Below, piece by piece: positions 48,408 through 56,781 of a stretch of DNA of 64,000 bases. The notes beneath the pieces were generated by a model that was given only the letters and a program-made list of their open reading frames with translations, was not told the origin of the DNA and ran no database searches. The DNA is taken from the NCBI GenBank assembly GCA_963773635.1, contig CAVZBW010000005.1:2170001-2234000 (forward strand). Direction: 5' to 3'. Each line of letters starts with the position of its first letter. Within the stretch, counting starts at the first letter, position 1. The DNA comes from CAVZBW01 sp963773635 (GTDB taxonomy: Bacteria > Actinomycetota > Acidimicrobiia > Acidimicrobiales > RAAP-2). Both the position numbers and the translations under genes were made by a program.

Positions 48408-49061
48408 GTGTCCGGGAGGGGACGAACCAGGATCTGGTCGATGCGCACCGCTGCGGTCCTTGCCACCGGTGGTGCGATCGCCGCTGCACCGGTGTCGCAA
48501 ACCTCGGGGATCGCCGGCGCGCAGGGTCACCGCTTCGCCGTGACCGCCGAAATCCACAAGGCAGGCGTTCACGCCCTCGTCAGCCCTGCCTACGCGGCTG
48601 CGCAACGACAGGCTCACGGCATGGCACTCCTCCTCACGGAGAGCGCCCGCGCCAGGAGCGCCATCACCGCCGCTTCGAAGGACCTCGAGAATTGCTCGGC
48701 CGGTGGCCAGAATCTCAGTGCCGACGCGTCAACGTTCGAATCGGCAGCCAACGAGCGCCGCCACCTCATCGGTACTCTGAACAGCCTGGACGTTGCCGCA
48801 ATACCCGACGGGCGGGCTGTTGTCTCGAGCCTCCTCACAGCCTGGAACGCCTCGGTCGCCTCGGATCAAGCGTACGCGGGCTATGCGCAAGACGAGAAGC
48901 TCAAGGCGACCTGCGTGCCAAATGATCAGTCGGATGCCAATTTCCGGGCGGCCCAGGCCGCTGACCAGAGGGCGTCCACAACAAAGGAGGAGTTCCTTTC
49001 CCTCTGGAATCCCGTGGCCAGGCGCTATGGCCAACCGACTTATACGCAGAACCAGATCTGA
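48408..49061 (+). CDS. secreted helical protein of unknown function
   Basis: A 217-residue exported protein. From GTG 48408 the N-terminus is basic (GRGRTR) and continues into a hydrophobic Ala-rich segment with likely cleavage near IAGAQG. The mature part looks all-helical, with a single Cys pair (LENCSAGG and KATCVPND). I do not recognise the family. Its last codons overlap the start of the downstream beta-lactamase-fold gene (ATG 49027). Confidence 0.65.
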   Translation: MSGRGRTRIWSMRTAAVLATGGAIAAAPVSQTSGIAGAQGHRFAVTAEIHKAGVHALVSPAYAAAQRQAHGMALLLTESARARSAITAASKDLENCSAGGQNLSADASTFESAANERRHLIGTLNSLDVAAIPDGRAVVSSLLTAWNASVASDQAYAGYAQDEKLKATCVPNDQSDANFRAAQAADQRASTTKEEFLSLWNPVARRYGQPTYTQNQI

Positions 49062-50085
49062 GGTAGTACCGGGCGGCCAGCACGCCACTCCCTGCGGCGC
49101 CGGCCCGGCCCGCAGCGATCCGTGCGCCGCCCTCTCGATCCGACGAATCGCTTGCGGCGTGGCGACGACCCTTCTCCTCGTCGTCGCGATCGCGGTGGGC
49201 GGCCACCCTGCCGGCGTAGGCCAGGTGGCGGCGGTCACCGTCTACCACTCGGCCAACCACGACGAGACCACGCCCTCCCCACGTCTCACGGCACTGACGT
49301 CGCACACGACCGCAGGCAAGTTGGCTGGACCGCTGCGCCTCGGACCGGATCCCTTCGACGGCGAAGCGTCCTCCTACCTGGACACGCGCGGGGGAACGGT
49401 GACCGCGGGACTCTACGACATCACCGACCACACGACGTGGCTGCTCAACGGTGCGGCAACGCAGGCCACCGGCAGCATCGTGAAGGTCGACATCTTGGCC
49501 GCTCTGGTGCAGCAGGCCGAGGTCGATCATGCTCCCTTTACGCCGAAGGAGGAGCAGCTGGCGTCGGACATGATCGAATACAGCGACAACGACGCTGCCA
49601 CCACCCTGTGGGACCGAGCCGGAGGGCCGGCCGGGATAGGGGTAGTCAACCGGCGGCTCCACATGTCCAACACGGAGCTCTCCACTTGCGTACAGTGCCC
49701 CGGGTTCCCGTGGCCGGGGTGGGGCCTCACGACCACGTCGGCAACCGATCAGCTCGCCCTGCTCCGTTCCATCGTGTTGCGGGGTTCCCCCTTCTCCTCC
49801 AACGACCGTCGCTATATCCAGGGGCTGATGGAGCACGTCACGCCGTCAGAACGATGGGGGATATCGGCCGGAACACCGCCCAACGCAACCGTCGCGCTCA
49901 AGAACGGCTGGCTACCGCTCAATGAAAGCGACACGGATTGGCAGGTCAACAGCGTGGGATGGGTGCATGGTCTCGGCCGCGACTACCTCTTGGTCGTCCT
50001 CACGACAGGCAACCCGACGGAGCAGTACGGGATCGACACCATCGACGGGTTGGCGCAGATCCTCTGGCACCAGCTCGACCCGTGA
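49027..50085 (+). CDS. class A beta-lactamase-fold serine hydrolase
   Basis: A secreted or membrane-anchored enzyme of up to 352 residues; the start is uncertain (ATG 49027 within the previous gene). A hydrophobic segment (GVATTLLLVVAIAVGG) is the signal or anchor. The catalytic S-x-x-K is TGSIVKVDIL, the SDN motif is EYSDNDAATTLW, and the KTG-like triad reads LKNGW. The KNG in place of KTG and the distant context suggest a peptidase or cell-wall-related hydrolase more than drug resistance, though a beta-lactamase activity cannot be excluded. Confidence 0.75.
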   Translation: MANRLIRRTRSEVVPGGQHATPCGAGPARSDPCAALSIRRIACGVATTLLLVVAIAVGGHPAGVGQVAAVTVYHSANHDETTPSPRLTALTSHTTAGKLAGPLRLGPDPFDGEASSYLDTRGGTVTAGLYDITDHTTWLLNGAATQATGSIVKVDILAALVQQAEVDHAPFTPKEEQLASDMIEYSDNDAATTLWDRAGGPAGIGVVNRRLHMSNTELSTCVQCPGFPWPGWGLTTTSATDQLALLRSIVLRGSPFSSNDRRYIQGLMEHVTPSERWGISAGTPPNATVALKNGWLPLNESDTDWQVNSVGWVHGLGRDYLLVVLTTGNPTEQYGIDTIDGLAQILWHQLDP

Positions 50086-50139
50086 CGCCGCTCGCGCCCC
50101 TTCGGCGCGGCTCCCTGGCTGCAGGTACCATCGGCTCGG

Positions 50140-50985
50140 ATGGACGGGTTCTTGGACGTACTCCGCGAGGGAAACGTCGTGACGGTCCCCCTGGGTGATC
50201 GGACGGTGATCGGGCGGCTTCCCGACAACCAAGTGGCCTTGACCGATGATCCCCTGGTCTCCCGGACCCATGCCGTGGTGGAGCGATACGCCTCCGGCTG
50301 GGCCGTGCGGGACCTGGGGACCTTGAACGGAACGTACGTCAATGAGAGGAAGGTCCTCGCCGAGAAGGTCCTTCGGCCGGGCGACGAGATCCGCGTCGGC
50401 AACAGCCGGTTGGTCTACCGCTCCCAGAGCTCGGCGAACATCGGGGCGACCATCCAGATCGAGGATCGCCTGCACGTCACCGTCCTCTTCACCGACATGG
50501 TGAGCTCGACGGAGCGCTTCCTCAATGCCGAGCCGGCGGTTGCCGACGACATCCGACGTCGACATTTCACCCTGCTGCGCCGGGGCATCAGCGGTGTCCG
50601 AGGCCACGAGGTCAAGAACCTCGGCGACGGAGTGATGGCGGTGCTGCCTTCTGCGCCGGCGGCGTTGGAGTGCGCCGCGACCATGCAGTCGGCGGTACGA
50701 GACGAGGGCCAAGCCTCGGGAACGCTGCTCGGTCTGCGCGTCGGCATCAGCTGCGGAGAGGTGACCCATGAGGGGGACGACTACTTCGGTCCGGCCGTCA
50801 TCGAAGCGGCTCGGCTCTGTGCCAGGGCCGAAGCCGGACAGATCCTTGTAAGCGAAGCTCTGCGGGCGGTTGCCGGTCGCAGGACGCTCCTGGATCACGG
50901 CGAGCTCCAGCTCAAGGGCTTCAGCGACCCCGTCACGGTGTACGAGATGCCGTGGCAAGCCCCGGCCGAGGAGAAGTCCGGCTAG
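50140..50985 (+). CDS. FHA domain fused to a class III nucleotidyl cyclase domain
   Basis: A 281-residue cytosolic protein. The FHA domain (about 15-95) has the phosphothreonine-binding residues: Gly25-Arg26, Ser41 with His44, and Asn63 in LNGT. The cyclase domain (about 108-275) has Asp119 in VLFTDMVSSTE, Lys159 and Asp163 in VKNLGDGV, and Arg225. The transition-state Asn normally in VNxAAR is replaced (VIEAARL). It may be weakly active or a nucleotide sensor. It converges on the lipoprotein gene and lies at the edge of the FHA/kinase cluster. Confidence 0.85.
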   Translation: MDGFLDVLREGNVVTVPLGDRTVIGRLPDNQVALTDDPLVSRTHAVVERYASGWAVRDLGTLNGTYVNERKVLAEKVLRPGDEIRVGNSRLVYRSQSSANIGATIQIEDRLHVTVLFTDMVSSTERFLNAEPAVADDIRRRHFTLLRRGISGVRGHEVKNLGDGVMAVLPSAPAALECAATMQSAVRDEGQASGTLLGLRVGISCGEVTHEGDDYFGPAVIEAARLCARAEAGQILVSEALRAVAGRRTLLDHGELQLKGFSDPVTVYEMPWQAPAEEKSG

Positions 50986-51584
50986 AGCGGGATCGAGTAG
51001 GACTGGGTACCGGTGGGCGAGGCCGGGGCGTCGATGGTCATCTGGGTGTAGATGTAGCCGTCCGCCGTCTGTGATGGGTTCGACAGGGTTACGAAGGCGA
51101 AGTAGGGCGTCGATGTCCCCTGTGCGCAGTCCGGATTGCAGTCGTTGACGAACTCCGTTCCCTCGCCCATGGCCCCGCTCGGACCCCACGAGGACCAGGA
51201 GATGCTCTGGACCGATCCGGTCCCGTCCTGCGTATAGGTGAACTCGGTGGGCTGGTCGAGCGGGGATTGGCCCGTCAGCGGGATAAAGAGGGGTGTGGGC
51301 GTGGTCGTGGTGGTGGGCGGCACCGTTGTCGTGGTGGGCGGCACCGTCGTGGTGGTTGCAGGCGGTGCGGTGGTGGTAGGCGACGCCGGGCGCGTCGAGG
51401 TGGTGGCCGGCGCCGAGGTGGTCGGTGACTTCGGGATGAGGCTGCGTATCCCTGCCCCCGTCGTCGAGGAGGAGGCGCTCGGGCTGCCGGAGCCACAGGC
51501 GCTGAGCAACAGCGCCGTCGCCCCCACGCCGAGGGGCCAGACAGACCACTTGAGTACTCTCTCGCTCCGGATTTTGCGCTTCAC
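50982..51584 (-). CDS. lipoprotein with Thr/Pro-rich linker
   Basis: A 200-residue predicted lipoprotein. A basic n-region (MKRKIRSERV) and a lipobox LLLSACGSG put the modified Cys at about residue 30. A Thr/Pro linker (about 50-98) leads to a small C-terminal beta-rich domain with one Cys pair (DCNPDCAQG) and many Thr, Ser and Tyr residues. It begins three bases after the stop codon of the 3xFHA-PrsW gene, so it belongs to the same operon. It could be a substrate or a partner of that protease. Its stop codon overlaps that of the FHA-cyclase gene on the other strand. Confidence 0.75.
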   Translation of the reverse strand: MKRKIRSERVLKWSVWPLGVGATALLLSACGSGSPSASSSTTGAGIRSLIPKSPTTSAPATTSTRPASPTTTAPPATTTTVPPTTTTVPPTTTTTPTPLFIPLTGQSPLDQPTEFTYTQDGTGSVQSISWSSWGPSGAMGEGTEFVNDCNPDCAQGTSTPYFAFVTLSNPSQTADGYIYTQMTIDAPASPTGTQSYSIPL

Positions 51585-51587
51585 CGT

Positions 51588-53561
51588 TTAGACCCCCGGG
51601 CTTCGTTGCGCCGCCGGAAGCCGGGCGTCCGGGCCTTGCTCGAGCCGGCTAAGGACCCGGTCGATCTGGTCGCCGCTGCTGCTGTAGCCCACAAAGAGAA
51701 TGGCCGAGATGCCGATCACGATGACCTGTCCCCATCCCCAGTGGCTGGCGAAATAGTCCCCAAAGCCGTGCAGCACGGCGGGGATGCCGATGGCCAGTAC
51801 GAGCAGCGACCCCAGCCATCGCCGGTGGTAGACCGCCAGCCCTATGAAGAACCCGCAGATGCCCGCCCAGAGGGCATGGTTGATCCCGTCCGTGACGATC
51901 CGATCCAGCAGGAGGCTGAAGCTCACCTCGAGACGGGCCTGGCCGAACTGTTGGTAGTACTGCAAGATGTACTCGTGCGCCTCGGCCACGCCGAACGTCA
52001 CGCCGCTCAGGACACCGAGATACATGTACGAGCGGGTGGTCAGCTTTGTCTTGCGGTGGATGATGAGCGCCACCACCACGATGGCTAGCGCTTTGGCGCT
52101 CTCCTCTGGGAGTCCCACGGTAAAAATCGACGAGAGCAGGTCGCTCGGATTCGCCTTGAGGCTGGTCTCCAGCTGGATGGCGACCGGCAGACCGGCCAGC
52201 AGCTCGAAAACGACGATCTCGGCCAACATGACGGGCGGGATCTTCCCCGGACGCACGAGAGCCCAAAAGAGCACGGCCCACACGAAGCCGAAATAGGCCG
52301 ACCACGCCCAGGCCATTGGGGACGTGATGGACGGTGAGTTCTCGTAGACGTAGAAGAGGATGGTTGGTACCAGCCAGACCAGGATGAGGAAGATCGGGAG
52401 ACCCGTCCGCCAGTAGGTCGATCGCCACCATGCCTTGACGGGGAACACCAGGGACAGGGGTGGCACCACTCGTGCCACAGGGGCGTCGGAGCCAAGGAAC
52501 GATCGGAACTCGGCGCCGACGGTCGCCGTGGCGGCGTGAGGCGCGATGCCTCCGAGCGGCATGATGAGATCGGGCGGCCCCGCCGGCACCAGCTGCACGG
52601 ACGGACCACGGCGGCCGCCGAGATGCAGGGTGGTGGGACTGTCGATCACCAGAGATTCGACTTGACGGCGGCCCAGGTACGTGCCGGTCGAGCTGCGGTT
52701 GGTGACGATCCACCGTGCTTGTTCGCAGGTCAGCGACAGGTGGGCATGGGACACCGAAGGGTCGTCGAGCACGATGGTCGAGGCGGGGTTCCGCCCGATT
52801 GTCACGACTCGATCGGGGCCATACACGTGCTCGGTTGCGTTGCAGACGATGCGGAGATCGGGTCCTACCGGCCCCGCCTGGGGAGTGGGCACCGCCCCGC
52901 TGTTCGGTGCAGGCTGGTTCGGAGGCACGGGCGTCGCCCCTTGCGTCCGGACAGCCAGTTGGAGCTGAGGTCCGTTCGGAGCACCGAGGTGGACGGTCGT
53001 GGGTCCGTCGAGCACCAGTGACGGCACTTTGTCAGCTCCGACGAAGGTACCCGTCGAGCTGTTGTCCTGCAGCTTCCATGAACCTTCTTCAAACTGCACG
53101 GTGAAGTGTGAACGCGAGACGGAGGGGTCGGCAACCACGATGGTGGAAGCCGGATCGCGACCCACCGTCACGACCTGCCCGGGGCTGAAGACCTCGCGGT
53201 GGCCGAAGGAGATGACCGTCAAGGTGTCCCCCGACACCTTCTTGCCCGGCGGCTGGCGACGGTCGGGCCCCGCTCCCTCGGGCTGCAGGACAAGGGCGGG
53301 GCCGTCCCGGCTTCCCAGGTGAAGGGTGACCGGGTTTGCCAGCTCCAGAAGCTCGATGGGGGCTTCGTCGCAGAAAGTCCCGGTGGAGGAATCGTTGCGC
53401 ACGATCCAGGCGCCGTCGTGACAGCGAATCGTAAGGTGCGACCGCGAGACCGAAGGGTCGGAGAGCACGACGGTGGACGCCGGATCGCGACCGATGGTCA
53501 CGATGGCGTCGGCCGAGAACTCCTCCCGGATGCCGTCACCGATGATCTTGAGGCGGCCCAT
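51588..53561 (-). CDS. three FHA domains fused to a PrsW-type intramembrane metalloprotease
   Basis: A 657-residue protein. FHA1 (about 1-95), FHA2 (about 110-205) and FHA3 (about 235-330) have Gly-Arg at 24-25, 134-135 and 256-257. FHA1 and FHA2 have SRSH; FHA3 has SHAH, so its binding site is altered. Residues 380-640 are eight or so membrane helices with the PrsW protease motifs: EE at 486-487 (LPEESAK), Glu527 (FGVAEAHE), His562 with Trp565 (NHALWAG) and His598-Asp602 (HGFGD). PrsW proteases cleave anti-sigma factors within the membrane. The FHA array suggests recruitment by phosphothreonine made by the neighbouring kinases. It is in an operon with vWA, PP2C, kinase and lipoprotein genes. 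Confidence 0.85.
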   Translation of the reverse strand: MGRLKIIGDGIREEFSADAIVTIGRDPASTVVLSDPSVSRSHLTIRCHDGAWIVRNDSSTGTFCDEAPIELLELANPVTLHLGSRDGPALVLQPEGAGPDRRQPPGKKVSGDTLTVISFGHREVFSPGQVVTVGRDPASTIVVADPSVSRSHFTVQFEEGSWKLQDNSSTGTFVGADKVPSLVLDGPTTVHLGAPNGPQLQLAVRTQGATPVPPNQPAPNSGAVPTPQAGPVGPDLRIVCNATEHVYGPDRVVTIGRNPASTIVLDDPSVSHAHLSLTCEQARWIVTNRSSTGTYLGRRQVESLVIDSPTTLHLGGRRGPSVQLVPAGPPDLIMPLGGIAPHAATATVGAEFRSFLGSDAPVARVVPPLSLVFPVKAWWRSTYWRTGLPIFLILVWLVPTILFYVYENSPSITSPMAWAWSAYFGFVWAVLFWALVRPGKIPPVMLAEIVVFELLAGLPVAIQLETSLKANPSDLLSSIFTVGLPEESAKALAIVVVALIIHRKTKLTTRSYMYLGVLSGVTFGVAEAHEYILQYYQQFGQARLEVSFSLLLDRIVTDGINHALWAGICGFFIGLAVYHRRWLGSLLVLAIGIPAVLHGFGDYFASHWGWGQVIVIGISAILFVGYSSSGDQIDRVLSRLEQGPDARLPAAQRSPGV

Positions 53562-53667
53562 ACCAAGACCCCCCGCCTTTCCCCGTCCTCTCCCTCATTC
53601 TGGCGCACGACGGGACCCGGCGCCCGCGCACGTCTCCTCCACGTCTCCTCCACGTCTCCCCCACGCC

Positions 53668-54993
53668 CTACCGGCGTGCCTCTTCCGCTCGAACGATGGA
53701 GGCGCGAACTGGCCCGAGCTCGATCTTCATGGGGCGCACGCCGAGCCGCTGCCCCGGCGCCACACGTTTGGGATGCTCTCCGGCGGGATGGACCGTCCAG
53801 CTCCTGGAAGTCAGGTTGCGAAGGACCAGCCGCTCTGGCTCCTCGGCCGGGCGCTCGACGCAGGCCACGAGGGTGCGGAAGTCGCGGTCGTTGACCAGGT
53901 GATGGCTCGTCACCGTTGCGCCTTCCGAGAGGACCACGGAATGGCGGGACAGCTCGAGGATCATTGGTTCCGGTGGCCGCTGCCCGCAGTGCCAGCACCG
54001 CTTTTGTGGGTTGTCGGGATCCCAGAACACGCCGGCGGTGCAGGAGCAGACATGGACCGAGTTGCCCAGACGCACCATGGCCCGTCGCCAGACCCCTTCC
54101 GTGATCCGGCCGGCGAGGGAGGCGTCGTGCAGGCCGGTGGTGAAGGCCCGGATGAAGAGATCCTGCAGGAAGCGGGGGTAGATCTCCCACCAGACCAGCA
54201 TGGGATCCCCGGGCATCGGCCGGTTCGAGTCGTCGTCAGGGTCAAAGACGAAGACCGGCTCCTGGCCGAAGTACCTGAAGATCAGCTTGGTCTCGGATTC
54301 TTCGCCGACGTTGTAGCTGCGCTCGAGGCGGGCCCCTTCGAGCGGATGCCCGTGCACGAAGAGGTAGAAGAGGAACACGGACAACGAGTACAGATCGGTC
54401 ACCGTCGACGGCAGCTCCTCGTGGCGAAGGACCTCCGGCGCCATGAATCGAAGAGTCCCGAGGACGAAGCCCTCTTGATTGTCCACCCCAATGTTGTCGT
54501 TGTCGACGATGGCCACCTCGGAGGTATCCGGATTGACCAGAAGGTTCCCGAAGTTGATGTCCCGATAACACAGGCCGCCCGAATGTAGGGCGGCGAAGGC
54601 ATCGACGAGCTCGCGCCCGATGGCCGCCAGGCTCCGGAACGGTGGCTGCTCCCTGGCGGCCAGGATGGAGATCAAGGAACGGAACCCGGACGACACGAAC
54701 GGCATCACATAGCCGAAGCCCTCGACGTCCGGGCACTCGACGACGTCGAGGGGCCACGCGAAGGCGTCGTGAGGGCGGCCGTGGATCACCAGGTTGCCGA
54801 TGGCTCTGCGCATGGCGGTTGCGTGACCCGAGGGCCGGTACCACTTGAGGGCGAGGGCGCCGCCACCCTCCAGCCGGACCCGGTAAACGATGCCCTGACC
54901 GCCCTCGGCAATCTTCTCCTCGGCGATCACGGCTGCTCCGGTGCGCACCATGCGCAGGCGGTCGCCGCTGCGGGGATAGAGGGCCGAGACCAT
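53668..54993 (-). CDS. TerY-P-type protein kinase with zinc ribbon
   Basis: A 441-residue protein kinase. The Gly-rich loop is AEGGQGIVYRV, and Lys50 (LALKWY) would bind ATP. The catalytic loop reads YRDINFGN in place of HRDxKxxN: Asp145 and Asn150 are present, His is replaced by Tyr. The DFG site reads DND (164-166). APE (MAPEV) is intact. A C-terminal zinc ribbon has Cys316, Cys318, Cys333 and Cys336 (HVCSCT..CWHCGQ). About 100 uncharacterised beta-rich residues follow. The start ATG overlaps the PP2C stop codon as ATGA. This domain set matches kinases of the TerY-phosphatase-kinase triad. Confidence 0.85.
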   Translation of the reverse strand: MVSALYPRSGDRLRMVRTGAAVIAEEKIAEGGQGIVYRVRLEGGGALALKWYRPSGHATAMRRAIGNLVIHGRPHDAFAWPLDVVECPDVEGFGYVMPFVSSGFRSLISILAAREQPPFRSLAAIGRELVDAFAALHSGGLCYRDINFGNLLVNPDTSEVAIVDNDNIGVDNQEGFVLGTLRFMAPEVLRHEELPSTVTDLYSLSVFLFYLFVHGHPLEGARLERSYNVGEESETKLIFRYFGQEPVFVFDPDDDSNRPMPGDPMLVWWEIYPRFLQDLFIRAFTTGLHDASLAGRITEGVWRRAMVRLGNSVHVCSCTAGVFWDPDNPQKRCWHCGQRPPEPMILELSRHSVVLSEGATVTSHHLVNDRDFRTLVACVERPAEEPERLVLRNLTSRSWTVHPAGEHPKRVAPGQRLGVRPMKIELGPVRASIVRAEEARR

Positions 54994-55886
54994 CAGCCGG
55001 TCTCCGACTGCTCTGGAGCCTGCCGACTGCGGAGCATGAGCACCAACGAGGTGTCGTCCCCGCTCCCGTCGCTCGAGGCGCAACGATCCGCCCAGTCCCA
55101 CATGTGCCCGCCGACCCATTGGGGTCCGTACTCGTCGTGCAGGCGGGCCAGGTCCCGTCCGACCGCCGGTTGCCAGTCGTCCTCGATCTGGGCGTTGCCG
55201 AAGCCGTCGGACGCGAGCAGCACAATGACCACGTCTGTCCGCTCGAGATCGATGACGACCGTTCGAAAGAGGTGCATGGCCCTCGACGAGCAGAGACTGG
55301 TGGTGACCCGGCCGTCCAGAAGCGGATCGCCGGGAACGGGCACACTGGTCCCACCGTCGGAACCGGCGATCAGGATGTCCCCGTCACCTATCTGCAACAG
55401 GACCAGCCAGGGGCCACTGATCGCGGCCAGGAGGAGCGTGGACCCGTAGGGGACGGTGGCATTCTCTCCGTCTGCCATGGCCGTGGACTCCGAGCGCGAG
55501 AGCGGGAACTCGCGGAGGTCATCGAGTACGGCCTCGTTCCAGCGCTCCACCACCTCGGGGACGATGGCCGTGGTGGCGAGCTCTTGGACCGCCGTCGCCC
55601 GGGTGAGGGCACCGATCTCGCCCGCATGCCGCATCGCCACGGCGCAGGCGATCGACGTCGCCAGCTGCGATCCCCGTGAGCTCCGGAAGTGTCGCTGATC
55701 CCCGTGCCCGTCGGCCACCGCCGCGCACAGCGACCCGACGTAGGGGCCCGAGGGGGCTGAGCAGTACGTCGAATCCTGGTTCGGGAGGCCGGCAGCATCG
55801 TGCACGGCTCCCCGGGCGCTCACCGAGAACACGTGCCATGGCAGCTCCGCCTCCTCCGCCGGCTCCCTGGCCGAAGCCCGCTTCAC
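54993..55886 (-). CDS. PP2C-family protein phosphatase
   Basis: A 297-residue Ser/Thr phosphatase of the PP2C/PPM fold. Metal-binding residues appear in PNQD (35-38) and VADGHGD (Asp59 and Asp63), and further ones in LLASDGFGN and the C-terminal GSGDDTSLVL. A GTG start at 55884-55886 overlaps the vWA stop codon, and its own stop overlaps the kinase ATG. Such a central PP2C is the second element of the TerY triad; it should reverse the neighbouring kinase's action. Confidence 0.88.
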   Translation of the reverse strand: MKRASAREPAEEAELPWHVFSVSARGAVHDAAGLPNQDSTYCSAPSGPYVGSLCAAVADGHGDQRHFRSSRGSQLATSIACAVAMRHAGEIGALTRATAVQELATTAIVPEVVERWNEAVLDDLREFPLSRSESTAMADGENATVPYGSTLLLAAISGPWLVLLQIGDGDILIAGSDGGTSVPVPGDPLLDGRVTTSLCSSRAMHLFRTVVIDLERTDVVIVLLASDGFGNAQIEDDWQPAVGRDLARLHDEYGPQWVGGHMWDWADRCASSDGSGDDTSLVLMLRSRQAPEQSETG

Positions 55887-56614
55887 ACGATCGATCCTTC
55901 CTCCGACTCACCGGAGGCGTCGGGGACGGCGCTCGATTCCTGCGTGTAGGCGAGCAGACGATTGGCCACGGCATCGCGGTCGACGCCCGCCTCCGACATG
56001 CGCGACACCGCCAGGGAAGCCGCCACCAGGCGTTCGAGGATCTGCTCGGTGCTATCGGCAACGAGCACGGGTACGGACGGGTCGCTGATGAAACGATTCA
56101 ACGCCTCGGAATTCGCTTGGCGGCCTATCGCGATGGCCAGACGCAGGGCGGTACGCCCGGAAGGCTGGGAGAGAAGCTCGTTGAGACCCGCCTCAAAGCC
56201 TCCCGCGGGGTCCGTCGGCTGGCCATCGGTTATCAACAAAATGGACGGGCGCAATGCTCGGCGTTCGATGTTGCCCGGAGCCAGCGCCTCCGCAAGCATG
56301 CGGAAAGCAGCTCCCATGTTGGTGCGACCCCGCTCCACATAGCTCAACGGCTTCCACCGCAGCTCGTCTACCGGGACCGGATTGGCGATGTGCCAGACGG
56401 GCTCGTTGGCGAACGAGATGACCCGCACAAAGACCCTGGCTTGCTCTTGCTCGTGCTCCCAGGCGACCAGGTGGGGGAGCATGTCGGCAATGGCGTAGTT
56501 GAGAGCCTGGATCTTCTCTCCGCGCATCGACCCGGAACAGTCGGCCAGGATGAAGAAGTGCAGTGGCCTCTTGGAGATTCCTCCACCCGGCATGATGGTC
56601 GTGCTGGTCATCAT
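55883..56614 (-). CDS. TerY-like von Willebrand factor A protein
   Basis: A 243-residue vWA protein. The metal-ion adhesion site is complete: D25-x-S27-x-S29 (LADCSGSMRG), Thr98 (GRTNMG) and Asp130 (LLITDGQPTD). ATG 56612-56614 is chosen with AAGG upstream; the adjacent ATG is equivalent. The vWA, PP2C and kinase genes in this order, each overlapping by four bases, form a TerY-P triad, a module described from comparative genomics as a phospho-regulated metal-linked system. It is the first gene of the minus-strand operon. Confidence 0.85.
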   Translation of the reverse strand: MMTSTTIMPGGGISKRPLHFFILADCSGSMRGEKIQALNYAIADMLPHLVAWEHEQEQARVFVRVISFANEPVWHIANPVPVDELRWKPLSYVERGRTNMGAAFRMLAEALAPGNIERRALRPSILLITDGQPTDPAGGFEAGLNELLSQPSGRTALRLAIAIGRQANSEALNRFISDPSVPVLVADSTEQILERLVAASLAVSRMSEAGVDRDAVANRLLAYTQESSAVPDASGESEEGSIV

Positions 56615-56757
56615 CAGCCTTCTGGTTCGCCCGGCGAGCCAGGATACACGGCCGACACATTCGGGCGATGAGGACATCGGCTCGGGGCGGCCGGCCGGCA
56701 CGGTGGCAAATCTCCCGGGGGACTATTGTGCAGGGCAAGCCTGGGGGAGGGTGGTCA

Positions 56758-56781
56758 ATGCAAGTCGGTTTCGATCGATGA
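56758..56781 (+). CDS. possible 7-codon leader ORF overlapping the sensor gene start
   Basis: ATG at 56758, seven bases after a consensus GGAGG, opens a seven-codon frame (MQVGFDR) whose TGA overlaps the ATG of the next gene (ATGA at 56778-56781). It may couple translation to the sensor gene. Alternatively it is the true N-terminus of that gene, cut off by an indel. Confidence 0.35.
   Translation: MQVGFDR

Noticed and set aside
49027..50085. Antibiotic-resistance beta-lactamase
   Set aside because: The fold motifs fit, but KNG in place of KTG and the chromosomal context do not support a specific resistance call.
51290..51440. Repeated gtggtggtgggcggcaccgt DNA pattern
   Set aside because: It encodes the Thr/Pro linker of the lipoprotein on the minus strand, not an independent repeat or CRISPR.
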